Assembly (NCBI RefSeq): GCF_014698035.1
Contig: NZ_JACJSF010000082.1
Coordinates: forward strand, 1-35,353
Source: Desmonostoc muscorum FACHB-395
GTDB taxonomy: Bacteria; Cyanobacteriota; Cyanobacteriia; Cyanobacteriales; Nostocaceae
Direction: 5' to 3'
Length of the DNA stretch: 35,353 nucleotides
Below the pieces are notes generated by a model. The model was not told where the DNA came from. It searched no databases and saw only the letters and a program-made list of their open reading frames with translations. Each line of letters opens with the position of its first letter. The stretch's first letter is position 1. Positions 18,901 to 25,635 of this stretch are shown one piece after another. A program made the translations under genes and the position numbers.

Positions 18901-19000
18901 TCTAGTACAACACAACATAAATCATTCCTTAGTAAACGCGATTAATCGTGATTTGATGAGCATTTAAAACTATTGAAATAACTTGTTGTGTAGTACTAGA
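18901..19000. mobile_element. 100-base MITE-like element with 16-base terminal inverted repeats
   Basis: TCTAGTACAACACAAC at 18901-18916 is the reverse complement of GTTGTGTAGTACTAGA at 18985-19000 with one mismatch. The interior holds a palindrome, CGATTAATCG. It is non-coding on both strands and lies between the Nif11 precursor and the YcaO gene. A related left end occurs at 6101. The hairpin it would form in the transcript could reduce readthrough from the abundant precursor message into the enzymes. Confidence 0.65.
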
Positions 19001-19033
19001 AACAGTGTCAATTATCAATAGACATGTAATTCA

Positions 19034-19330
19034 TCAAAATTCCACTGATGCAGTACAAAGCGAAATTTTCTTCACGCCTCCTGACACACTTTCTAACTCC
19101 AATTCTTCTAACTCATCACTAGCCTGTCCAGCGACGAGAGAAGAATCATTAGCCATTGCAGTTTTGACTTCTTCTTTCGTAAAGCTATAACCTTTTTCCT
19201 CTCCTATTTCAACAACTATCTCGCTGAAGTTTTCCAAGTTTGTTGCTGTTTTAAGCTGCTCTCTTACTGCTGGAGATTTTGAAACTTCTTCGCTGAAAAA
19301 TTGTTGTACCTGACTTGTTGCGTTGGTCAT
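19034..19330 (-). CDS. Nif11-leader RiPP precursor with Cys/Thr/Ser core
   Basis: A 98-residue precursor. The leader (1-85) is of the Nif11 type: an acidic helical domain with 'VQQFFSEEVSKSPAVREQL' and 'GYSFTKEEVKTAM', ending 'LELESVSGG', a double-glycine cleavage site at 84-85. The 13-residue core is VKKISLCTASVEF, with S90, C92, T93 and S95 as possible heterocyclisation sites and C92 the most likely thiazole site. It is first in the minus-strand operon that encodes the YcaO, dehydrogenase and NHLM exporter. A conserved 38-base element lies 57 bases upstream of the ATG. The role as azole-peptide precursor is inferred from context; the leader type and GG site are directly visible. Confidence 0.92.
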   Translation of the reverse strand: MTNATSQVQQFFSEEVSKSPAVREQLKTATNLENFSEIVVEIGEEKGYSFTKEEVKTAMANDSSLVAGQASDELEELELESVSGGVKKISLCTASVEF

Positions 19331-19361
19331 AACTTTTCTCTCTTTGTGGTTATCAAGCTAA

Positions 19362-19425
19362 ATAATAAAATCCACAAGATTAGAACACAATACACAATTT
19401 TTTGATAATCCTCACATATTTTTAG
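19362..19425 (-). promoter_or_regulatory. Shared 38-base regulatory element plus candidate -35/-10 (Nif11 precursor)
   Basis: The element occupies 19388-19425. Read on the minus strand it has CTAAAAATATGTGAGG in its first half and TTGTGTATTG at its end, with the TGTG cores 20 bases apart. The final TTG starts a candidate -35 (TTGTGT) followed after 17 bases by TATTAT (19362-19367). The precursor start is 57 bases from the element. The same element precedes three other transcription units in the window. Confidence 0.7.
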
Positions 19426-19520
19426 ATGACGATAATAAACGCATACCGTATATAGACTAGTTAATTAATCTTCCTAGCATCCAAATTAGGTTTATGCTTT
19501 TTATAGAAATAACCAGTAAA

Positions 19521-19558
19521 CGAAAAAAATGTGAGTATTATCTAAAAAATGTGCATTG
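19521..19558 (+). promoter_or_regulatory. Shared 38-base regulatory element (tandem-leader precursor)
   Basis: The plus-strand copy has CGAAAAAAATGTGAGTATTA as its first 20 bases and ends ATGTGCATTG. The two ATGTG cores lie at 19529-19533 and 19549-19553, exactly 20 bases apart. It is 54 bases upstream of ATG 19613 and diverges from the copy at 19388-19425, so the intergenic region carries one element per direction. A canonical -10 at 17-base spacing from the terminal TTG is not evident here; TAATAT lies closer and GATAAT further away. Confidence 0.7.
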
Positions 19559-19612
19559 CTATTCGGAATTTTAATATCAGAAGATAATCATAATTATGAA
19601 AGGAACAGAACA

Positions 19613-20110
19613 ATGGCAAATCAAATCAAAAGTTATGAAGCTCTTCTAGAGCGTTTATGGGCTGATGAACAACTCAAAAATAACTTTATTGCTAACCCAA
19701 AAGCCATATTGACTGAGATGGGTGTTCATATTTCTAATTCAATTACAGTTGAAGTTCATGAAGATACTTTAGAATTAAAAAATTTGGTTTTACCGTTAAA
19801 GTCAGAATCTCAGGTAGGTAATGTTGCAGAATCAGCACCTGGATTTCAAGCAGTAATACAACAGGCTTGGCAAGATGAAAGTTTCAAATCTCAACTGCTA
19901 CAAAATCCCAAAGCCACAATTCAAAAGGTAACAGGTACAGACTTATCCAATACTTTAAAAATTTGTGTTTATGAAGACACGAAAATTGTTAAGCATCTGG
20001 TTGTGCCAGTTAATGCTGCCAATGAGGAACTGAGTGAATTAGATTTGATGACGGTTGCAGGTGGTATTATTCGCCAACCTATTGGTTTAGTCTTAGACTC
20101 ACTTTCTTAA
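19613..20110 (+). CDS. RiPP precursor with two tandem nitrile-hydratase-like leader domains
   Basis: A 165-residue precursor. Residues ~7-63 ('YEALLERLWADEQLKNNFIA', 'NSITVEVHEDT') and ~77-133 ('FQAVIQQAWQDESFKSQLLQ', 'NTLKICVYEDT') are two copies of the NHLP leader fold, which derives from the nitrile hydratase alpha subunit. Normally there is one. The second runs into 'LSELDLMTVAGG', a double-glycine site at 150-151. The 14-residue core is IIRQPIGLVLDSLS, with no Cys and only two Ser. The frame is open from 19556, but ATG 19613 is chosen because AAAGGA lies at 19599-19604, eight bases upstream, and because MANQIK is a typical leader start. It diverges from the Nif11 precursor and carries the shared upstream element. 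The modifying enzyme is unclear. Confidence 0.9.
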   Translation: MANQIKSYEALLERLWADEQLKNNFIANPKAILTEMGVHISNSITVEVHEDTLELKNLVLPLKSESQVGNVAESAPGFQAVIQQAWQDESFKSQLLQNPKATIQKVTGTDLSNTLKICVYEDTKIVKHLVVPVNAANEELSELDLMTVAGGIIRQPIGLVLDSLS

Positions 20111-20188
20111 TGATTTTGAGTAAACACTTTGTAAAATTTTTGTGTTTTGAAAGTCATTTAATTAGGTTTGCCTTAACTTAAAAACTTA

Positions 20189-20213
20189 GGGAGTTCGATA
20201 TAACTCGAACTCC
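20189..20213 (+). terminator. Hairpin downstream of the tandem-leader precursor
   Basis: GGAGTTCGA and TCGAACTCC form a perfect 9-base-pair stem around a six-base loop, followed by TCATTTCTTT, a weak T tract. It lies about 80 bases after the precursor stop and before the Cys-rich gene. It may be an intrinsic terminator or an attenuator that makes the precursor message more abundant than the downstream gene. Confidence 0.6.
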
Positions 20214-20277
20214 TCATTTCTTTACAATTTGGCAGCCAAAACCTTAGTTTCAATATAGATAAACAAAACTAAACTCT

Positions 20278-20979
20278 ATGCAAGAATCAATATCTGTATG
20301 TCACAACCAATATATCTTAAAGCCTCAGAGCATTGAATCAGAAGAGTTAGAAAATGCCACCTTTCATGCTAAACAAAGAGCTATTGAAGCACGTCAAACA
20401 ATTAGTCCTTGGAAAAAGTCTCACTCTCTTTATGAAACCGGAGGGTGGAAAAGCCTATTTGAAAATATTAACCAGCCTCTTAATTTAAGTACTCAATCCA
20501 AGGAGTTTCAAACAAGATATAATGAAAGTGCTAATTCCTTAGAACAAGTAGTTGAATCGGCTAAGTTGCCATTATGTCCGAGTGGACAACCAGAAATAGG
20601 TAATACTGTTGTGTTTGGTGTTGTAGGCGGTACTGTCGAAGCACCAAGTATCGCTTATCTAACAGAGTCTCAGCCAGTTACAGAGGAAATTCTAGCTTTA
20701 TCAGACTCAGTTAAGCCTACAGAAATTTTCCGAATTGCATCGTCTTGCCAAGCTGATGCTTGTAGGCATTTTGATGGTGCGAATTGTCGTTTAGCTGTGC
20801 GTATAGTCCAGCAATTACCAACTGTTGTGGAAACTTTACCAGCTTGCCAGATTCGCTCTAGTTGCCGTTGGTGGCAGCAGGAAGGAAAAGCTGCTTGTTA
20901 TCGCTGTCCGCAAATGGTGACGGATAACGGTTACTCATCTAAGATTCTCCAGGAAGTAGGAGATCCGTACAGTAAGTAG
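20278..20979 (+). CDS. Cys-rich protein of unknown function, RiPP-associated
   Basis: A 233-residue protein I cannot assign to a named family. The N-terminal half is hydrophilic. The central segment 'GNTVVFGVVGGTVEAPSIAY' is a beta-like hydrophobic stretch. The C-terminal ~75 residues hold seven cysteines in the order C-x4-C-x7-C ('CQADACRHFDGANC') and C-x5-C-x10-C-x2-C ('CQIRSSCRWW' then 'AACYRCP'). This spacing suggests metal or iron-sulfur binding. It follows the tandem-leader precursor on the plus strand, separated by a hairpin, so it may act on that peptide. The cysteines do not match the radical SAM CxxxCxxC signature or SPASM spacing. No clear ribosome-binding site is seen before ATG 20278. 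Confidence 0.7.
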   Translation: MQESISVCHNQYILKPQSIESEELENATFHAKQRAIEARQTISPWKKSHSLYETGGWKSLFENINQPLNLSTQSKEFQTRYNESANSLEQVVESAKLPLCPSGQPEIGNTVVFGVVGGTVEAPSIAYLTESQPVTEEILALSDSVKPTEIFRIASSCQADACRHFDGANCRLAVRIVQQLPTVVETLPACQIRSSCRWWQQEGKAACYRCPQMVTDNGYSSKILQEVGDPYSK

Positions 20980-21008
20980 GCATTATTAACTTAAATTTCT
21001 ATTAACAT

Positions 21009-21053
21009 AGGGTGGCAATTTTTGAGATGCTTTCTCTATAAATATGCCACCTA
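21009..21053. terminator. Convergent-gene hairpin terminator
   Basis: GGTGGCA (21011-21017) pairs with TGCCACC (21045-21051) around an AT-rich loop, with TAAAAATTCTATTTTTT after it on the plus strand and AT-rich sequence on the other side. It lies between the plus-strand Cys-rich gene and the minus-strand PlpY-like gene, where a bidirectional terminator is expected. Confidence 0.55.
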
Positions 21054-21097
21054 AAAATTCTATTTTTTATATAGTGTTTGGCTATTGTTCAGCTTCT

Positions 21098-21313
21098 CTA
21101 ATTAGTTGAAAAAGTTTTCGGTTGCCAAAGAATGGCAGTCAATTCTGCCATGTCCAAAGCTTGTTTAGCCCTAATGATCGCTCTCAAAAAAGCTTGTTCA
21201 TCTTGCCAACCAGAGCGAGGTAAGAGGGGCTGAGAAATTAACACCTCTTCAGATAAACTTTCTAGCAGAACTGTAAAAAGCTTTTCATCACTTTCTTTGT
21301 TTAAATGATTCAT
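21098..21313 (-). CDS. Small partner protein of the radical SAM enzyme (PlpY-like position)
   Basis: A 71-residue acidic helical protein starting at ATG 21313. That ATG shares an ATGA overlap with the stop of the radical SAM gene, so the two are translationally coupled; a longer frame from 21364 would overlap 55 bases and is less likely. The sequence has 'SWQDEQAFLRAI'-like amphipathic helices (exact text 'GWQDEQAFLRAIIRAKQAL') and no enzyme motif. In spliceotide clusters a small protein (PlpY) encoded next to the radical SAM enzyme (PlpX) is required for splicing; this gene has the expected size and place. The match is by position rather than a sequence comparison I can verify. Confidence 0.7.
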   Translation of the reverse strand: MNHLNKESDEKLFTVLLESLSEEVLISQPLLPRSGWQDEQAFLRAIIRAKQALDMAELTAILWQPKTFSTN

Positions 21314-22572
21314 TTTGCTACAGAATAAGAAAATTCCGGTTTGTCTTGCCAAGTTTCTGGCCATTGGATGGAGTCAGCAGTAAAGTGAAGTAGGTCATTC
21401 TCTGACCAAGGTGTGCCAAGCGGTTCTTCAATAATGGCAAACTCGCCGTTGTCGAAGGGAATCCCCGGTGCTGGAACTTTGGGATAAACCCGCTCCCTGA
21501 TTCCGTGCTTTGCCAATTCGAGAGCGCGGTGATGGCAGTAAGGATTATTGCCTCTACGATTGAAGAATACGTGTGCTGTCCAAGTGCAGCCTCCACGACA
21601 CAACTCAGCAAATTTGCAAGTCTTGCAGAATCCCCATAAGTGAGCTGTTCCTTCGGGTGTACCAGCATTGAGATTGAACCGCAATTCTTCAGCTTGTTCA
21701 ATGACTTCTTGCAAAGAGCGATCGCGGATATTACCACCAGCATAAGCAGTTGTTGGCAGTGAAGGACAACCTTTAATTGTACCGTCCGCCTCCAACCCTA
21801 GAGTAGACAGTCCAGCACCGCAACCCCGCCAAAATCCCCATTCATCACCTTGTCCCCGCAGCAACCGTTCGTAGGGCCCATAGTAACCAATGTTGTTACC
21901 AGCAGAAACTTTTACTCCTTCAAGGTGAGCCTGTCGAACGACACGAGCCACCATAGGGTAAAGGTCTAATAGCTCGCTGGGTTGGAGAAGAATATCCGCA
22001 TTGTCTGCGGCATTTCCCATCGGAACAGTCAGTTGAATTTGCCATGCTCGCGCACCTGCATTGCGGATATGCTCGTAGATGTGAGGGAATTCAGGGGCAG
22101 ACAGACGATTGATTTGGGTATTACAGCCGAAGGGGATGCCGACTTCCTTAAGGTAGCTCATGGTTTTTAGTCCAGATTTCCAAGAGCCTTTTTTTCCTCG
22201 GAGGCGATCGTGAGTTGCTTCCATTCCATCCGTAGAAACGGAAACTTTAGCAATTCCGGCTTCTTTCATGCGCTGTGCCATCTCCAGCGAGATGCCGTAG
22301 CCCCCGGTAGTCATACCGCAGAGCATACCAGCCTGGGTAATGGCTTTTGCAATCACAAGCCAGTCTGGACGTAAAAAAGCTTCTCCTCCAATGAGAGTTA
22401 CTTCTTTAATACCAACATCGGCTAACTGCTGAATAAGGTTAAGAGCTTCTTCAGTAGAAAGTTCTCTATCCCGCGCTTGTCCCGCCCGCGAACCACAGTG
22501 ACTACAAGCAAGGTTGCATTTCAGAGTGATTTCCCAAACGGCATAACTGGTTCGATGGTATTTGTTAGACAT
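21310..22572 (-). CDS. Radical SAM/SPASM peptide-modifying enzyme, PlpX (splicease)-like
   Basis: A 420-residue radical SAM enzyme. C19, C23 and C26 in 'LKCNLACSHCGSRAG' hold the [4Fe-4S] cluster that cleaves S-adenosylmethionine. 'LIGGEAFLR' is the SAM-binding GGE-type motif. The C-terminal SPASM-type region carries 'GCPSLP', 'FCKTCKFAELCRGGCTW' and 'YCHHR', ligands for auxiliary clusters. It follows a Nif11 precursor whose core contains Leu-Tyr-Gly and is coupled to a 71-residue protein, the order of PlpA-PlpX-PlpY. PlpX removes a tyramine unit from X-Tyr-Gly to leave an alpha-keto-beta-amino acid. A TTG at 22611 extends the frame by 13 residues, but ATG 22572 (with AGGCAAAG upstream) is preferred. 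Radical SAM activity is sure; the splicing reaction is inferred. Confidence 0.88.
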   Translation of the reverse strand: MSNKYHRTSYAVWEITLKCNLACSHCGSRAGQARDRELSTEEALNLIQQLADVGIKEVTLIGGEAFLRPDWLVIAKAITQAGMLCGMTTGGYGISLEMAQRMKEAGIAKVSVSTDGMEATHDRLRGKKGSWKSGLKTMSYLKEVGIPFGCNTQINRLSAPEFPHIYEHIRNAGARAWQIQLTVPMGNAADNADILLQPSELLDLYPMVARVVRQAHLEGVKVSAGNNIGYYGPYERLLRGQGDEWGFWRGCGAGLSTLGLEADGTIKGCPSLPTTAYAGGNIRDRSLQEVIEQAEELRFNLNAGTPEGTAHLWGFCKTCKFAELCRGGCTWTAHVFFNRRGNNPYCHHRALELAKHGIRERVYPKVPAPGIPFDNGEFAIIEEPLGTPWSENDLLHFTADSIQWPETWQDKPEFSYSVAK

Positions 22573-22649
22573 TGCTTTGCCTAGCGTTTTGGTCTTGGGC
22601 TGGGAAGTCAAAAGCTTTTATGGATCTATTAACTAGACAAAAGCCATTG

Positions 22650-22919
22650 TTAAAAAAGCTCGGGTGGTAAACCATACAGAGCAATTGATCCTCTTCCACC
22701 AGCGATCGCCTCCAGTTGAGCTTCATTGAGTTCCCCATCAATTGAGGTCGTCTCTAAAATTTCAGCGCTAGCAGTTTCCCATTCTCTTTGAGTAAAAGAA
22801 TATCCTGCTGCTTGTAAGAAAGTACCACGTTCTTCTATTGGAGAGCTTTCAACTTCAGTGCGGAAATGTTCATCTGTTGTAACTCTCTGATAAAAAGCTT
22901 TTGCACTTTCAATAGACAT
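22650..22919 (-). CDS. Nif11-leader precursor with Leu-Tyr-Gly core (spliceotide-type)
   Basis: An 89-residue precursor. The leader (1-75) is Nif11-like ('AKAFYQRVTTDEHFRTEVES', 'GYSFTQREWETA') and ends 'LEAIAGG', a double-glycine site at 74-75. The core is RGSIALYGLPPELF. L81-Y82-G83 fits the X-Tyr-Gly motif at which splicease-type radical SAM enzymes act, and the radical SAM gene lies just downstream. Splicing would remove about 135 Da and leave an alpha-keto-beta-leucine unit. A strong AGGAG lies before ATG 22919, and the shared 38-base element is 52 bases upstream. The NHLM peptidase-transporter in the window would be expected to trim and export it. The precursor call is firm; the modification is inferred. 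Confidence 0.9.
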   Translation of the reverse strand: MSIESAKAFYQRVTTDEHFRTEVESSPIEERGTFLQAAGYSFTQREWETASAEILETTSIDGELNEAQLEAIAGGRGSIALYGLPPELF

Positions 22920-22945
22920 ATAATTTTCTCCTATGAATACCTAAC

Positions 22946-23009
22946 ACATTAGGAAAAACTAGCTAAGGCTACAATGCACAATCTTTGGATAATACTATGA
23001 TTTTTTTCG
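22946..23009 (-). promoter_or_regulatory. Shared 38-base element plus candidate -35/-10 (LYG precursor)
   Basis: The element occupies 22972-23009. On the minus strand it starts CGAAAAAAATCATAGTATTA and ends TTGTGCATTG; the first half-site is degenerate (TCAT in place of TGTG) while the rest is conserved. Its last TTG begins TTGTAG, and after 17 bases comes TAATGT (22946-22951), a plausible sigma-70-type promoter. It is 52 bases from the precursor start. Confidence 0.7.
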
Positions 23010-23090
23010 TTTTGCTTTGTACCACTATGGATTCACTAGAGTTTATACAAACTAGTAGATTTATCGACCAACCTTTTTACCTTCAGTAAT

Positions 23091-24185
23091 TCAACTTACT
23101 TTTAGCCGCCCCAACATCCAATCAAATCTTTTTCCAGCTAGTGCCACACGGTCTAAAACGTTATCATTCAATTCATCCTCGTATTGTACATCTTTAGCTA
23201 ACGGTAAACCTTTACTATAAACCCGTCTACCATAACCAAGCTGACTCAACATTCCTTGCAATCTTTGAGAAAGCAAAGTTGCAATAACTTGATAAAAACG
23301 AGATGCAAATCCTATATCTTGCTGTAACTTTGCGGCTAATTGCTGTCGTTCAATTGACAAAACAATTGAATCTTCAATAGCTTTAACCGTTGCTAAAGGC
23401 AGCCGCCCATCAATGAAGGGTGTTTCGCCGATGATTTCGCCTTTGGATAATCTGGCTATTTCTCTACCAGAAATTTCACTACCTTCTATAGCAGCAAAAG
23501 CACGAGCTAAGGGGTTACGCTCATTCTCATCAATAGATAAAGACATGGCTCCATCTAAAAGAATATACAGCCCATCCACAAGCCCACTTTCACGGATAAG
23601 TACGGTATTAGCAAGAATTTTTTGCATTTTACCACAATTTGTCATCCAATCGATGTCACTATCATGTAATCCTCCTAACACAAATAGTACATCCCTCAAA
23701 GGTTGACTTTGTGCTAAATTGTTACGTCCCTGTTGATTAATGGTGCTTTGAATTCTATCAGAGAGGATAATTGCGATCGCACGATAAAAACGCGAAGCAA
23801 AACCAACATCTTGTTGCAATTTTGCTGCCAATTTCTGTTGTGAAATCGACATTACTAAAGATTTTTCTACAGCTTTCACAGTTGTAGCTGTAAGGCGATT
23901 CCCTACAAATGGAAGTTCCCCTACTACCTCGCCACTGGATAATCTGGCAATCTCCCGACTAAAAACTTCATCTCCTTCGATCGCTGCAAAAGCACGAGTT
24001 AAAGGATTATTATCTGGTTGAGAAATGCTAACTGTTAAAATGCCATCAAGCAAAATGTGTAAAAAATCGGTAGCTTTTCCTTCTTGGATAAGTATAGTGC
24101 CAGGAGCTATTTCTCGTTGATGACCTGTCGCAATCATCCAATCAATATCACTGGTAGTTAATTCTTTGAGCAAAACTTCTGTCAT
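23091..24185 (-). CDS. Tandem cyclic-nucleotide-binding-domain protein, NHLM-associated
   Basis: A 364-residue protein built of two homologous halves (about 8-150 and 172-320). Each has 'DIDWM' near its start, a jelly-roll cNMP-binding core with 'LLDG', 'NPL.RAFAAIEG' and 'EIARLS.GE..GE.PF', and 'AAKLQQD.GFASRFY' at its end. There is no DNA-binding domain after either half. Two-domain proteins of this kind are known from cyanobacteria alongside the NHLM transport genes (the TIGR03896 description), so it is probably a sensor or regulator of RiPP export, not a transcription factor. It is last in the Cache-led operon, 173 bases upstream of the LYG precursor start, which has its own promoter element. 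Ligand unknown. Confidence 0.9.
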   Translation of the reverse strand: MTEVLLKELTTSDIDWMIATGHQREIAPGTILIQEGKATDFLHILLDGILTVSISQPDNNPLTRAFAAIEGDEVFSREIARLSSGEVVGELPFVGNRLTATTVKAVEKSLVMSISQQKLAAKLQQDVGFASRFYRAIAIILSDRIQSTINQQGRNNLAQSQPLRDVLFVLGGLHDSDIDWMTNCGKMQKILANTVLIRESGLVDGLYILLDGAMSLSIDENERNPLARAFAAIEGSEISGREIARLSKGEIIGETPFIDGRLPLATVKAIEDSIVLSIERQQLAAKLQQDIGFASRFYQVIATLLSQRLQGMLSQLGYGRRVYSKGLPLAKDVQYEDELNDNVLDRVALAGKRFDWMLGRLKVS

Positions 24186-24211
24186 AACTAATACCTACTT
24201 TTAATTTTATC

Positions 24212-24354
24212 AGGACTTACGAAAAAACCCTCTGCAACTCTTATACCTTGGCGCACTTGGCGTACTTGGTGAACTAGCGCTGCAAGAAGGTTTCCTTCTG
24301 TAGGCGACTGGTGAACCCGGAGGGCGGTTCGTTTTTTCATGATTTCGCATACCT
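24212..24354. repeat. Dispersed Nostoc-type repeat between genes
   Basis: The spacer begins AGGACTTACGAAAAAACCCT and ends with GGTTCGTTTTTTCATGATTT then CGCATACC, imperfect inverted ends around CTTGGCGCACTTGGCGTACT-type text and an inserted GGTTTCCTTCTGTAGGCGAC segment. From general knowledge this composite is a common dispersed repeat in Nostoc intergenic DNA. It fills almost all of the 174-base gap between the metallopeptidase-like and cNMP-domain genes. Confidence 0.6.
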
Positions 24355-24359
24355 TATAT

Positions 24360-25562
24360 TTATATTTTGGATTCTTCTAAAGACACAAAATTTTCCGTCT
24401 CTACACACGAAGTTTTCATCAATCTATCTAAATATTCTTGAATAAACGAGTTCGCCTCTTTTGAAGCTAATTCTTCCAATGTTAAATAAGTCAATGCCAT
24501 TAACATCAAGGGTTGAATATTAGGATCAGTTAATTTCCGTGCATACTCAGCGTGAAAGCGCTGCAAATTTTCGGCGGCTGCTTTCACTAATGCCTGTATA
24601 ATCCTAAAAGCCCCATCAGAAAGTAGTGGATTACCCCGATAGTTTTGCAGTCTACCTCCCTCTCGGTAATCAGGAAACGACTCTAAGCCCAGAAATCGCA
24701 AACACCAGTCGGCTCGATAATAACCTGTAGCAGCTACAATGCCCCTGTAGTCGGCAATTAGCTCATCAAGGATATTGTTTCGCATGGAGTTAAACAAGCG
24801 GCGTGTAAAGTAATGTGTACATTCATGTTCCAGCCGAATTGTTAGTGATAGGTGCTGCCATTGGGATTCTTCAAGTCCTATATCGTTGGCTGAAACGTTG
24901 CTATAAGCGCCATTACTCAAAATAATCAACTTATCCTGATAAAGTTGCTTCTGTGGTATCAACCGTTGAAATTCTTTTGCCCAACTAATTTCTGAGCTAG
25001 CAAAATTTTCCGTCTCCCATTTTTGGCGATATTGACGAATCCGATCCCAGTTATTAAAACCGCTAATTATGCAAGCTCCCATTGAGGTAGGGATTGGCTG
25101 GGGTTCATTTCGCTTTGTCAGGGCTTGTACTAAAGAAAGAAAGTCCTCTCGGTTTCCAGCTAGTAATACTGGTATGATGCCAGCCAAGCTTTGATGCAGT
25201 ATTAATTGGAGTTTTTCAGGTTGTTGTAAAACTAAACCAGTCGCTTCAGGCATTCCATCCGTAGCAATGCCCCTACGAGTAGCAGACAGATACGCCTCAG
25301 TTTGGCTGATACCTTCTTTAATGGGGAATCGCAACTGAACCAGTCGTTGTTTGAGTACTTCAAATACTCCTACAACTCTGGCTGCAACGGCGTATTCTTC
25401 CCAAGCAGCGACATATAATTCAGGAGTAAGAGGGAACTTGAGAGGATAAGTTAATGTGTTGCGATCGAAAACGTTTTGATTGTATACCAATAATTCCTCC
25501 GCCTCTGTAGCAGTAGCTCCAAAGTAGGTGAGGATATCGGTACGAAATGATTGTTTAATCAT
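24360..25562 (-). CDS. Putative zinc metallopeptidase-like protein (HExxH), family not recognised
   Basis: A 400-residue soluble protein. The segment 'RLEHECTHYFTRR' contains an HExxH motif (H246-E247-C-T-H250), and 17 residues later 'DELIADYRG' supplies a possible third zinc ligand, E267, as in gluzincin-type peptidases. The rest, including 'NQNVFDRNTLTYPLKFPLTP' near the start and 'GFNNWDRIRQYRQKWETENF' in the middle, is conserved-looking but unknown to me. There is no signal peptide or membrane span, so it would act in the cytoplasm. It lies between a MinD/ParA-like ATPase and the tandem cNMP protein on the same strand. It might process a precursor or an operon protein; this is inference. 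Confidence 0.75.
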   Translation of the reverse strand: MIKQSFRTDILTYFGATATEAEELLVYNQNVFDRNTLTYPLKFPLTPELYVAAWEEYAVAARVVGVFEVLKQRLVQLRFPIKEGISQTEAYLSATRRGIATDGMPEATGLVLQQPEKLQLILHQSLAGIIPVLLAGNREDFLSLVQALTKRNEPQPIPTSMGACIISGFNNWDRIRQYRQKWETENFASSEISWAKEFQRLIPQKQLYQDKLIILSNGAYSNVSANDIGLEESQWQHLSLTIRLEHECTHYFTRRLFNSMRNNILDELIADYRGIVAATGYYRADWCLRFLGLESFPDYREGGRLQNYRGNPLLSDGAFRIIQALVKAAAENLQRFHAEYARKLTDPNIQPLMLMALTYLTLEELASKEANSFIQEYLDRLMKTSCVETENFVSLEESKI

Positions 25563-25571
25563 AGGCGATGG

Positions 25572-25606
25572 GGGAGTAGGGAGTGGGGAATGGGGAGTTA
25601 GGAGTT
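25572..25606. repeat. Heptameric short tandem repeat (GGGAGTN)
   Basis: Five consecutive 7-base units (GGGAGTA, GGGAGTG, GGGAATG, GGGAGTT, AGGAGTT) lie between the ATPase and metallopeptidase-like genes. This is the heptamer type typical of filamentous cyanobacteria and is related to the repeat that has entered the PCAT gene at 10622-10650. Confidence 0.8.
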
Positions 25607-25635
25607 ATAAGAATTCTTTCCCCAATGCTCAATAA

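Noticed and set aside
21318..21743. 141-residue minus-strand open frame
   Set aside because: It is another frame of the radical SAM gene, which has intact catalytic and SPASM motifs.
23091..24185. Possible family 2 encapsulin because of its cNMP-binding domains
   Set aside because: The protein consists of two cNMP-type halves with no room for an HK97-like shell domain, and no cargo enzyme such as a cysteine desulfurase is adjacent.
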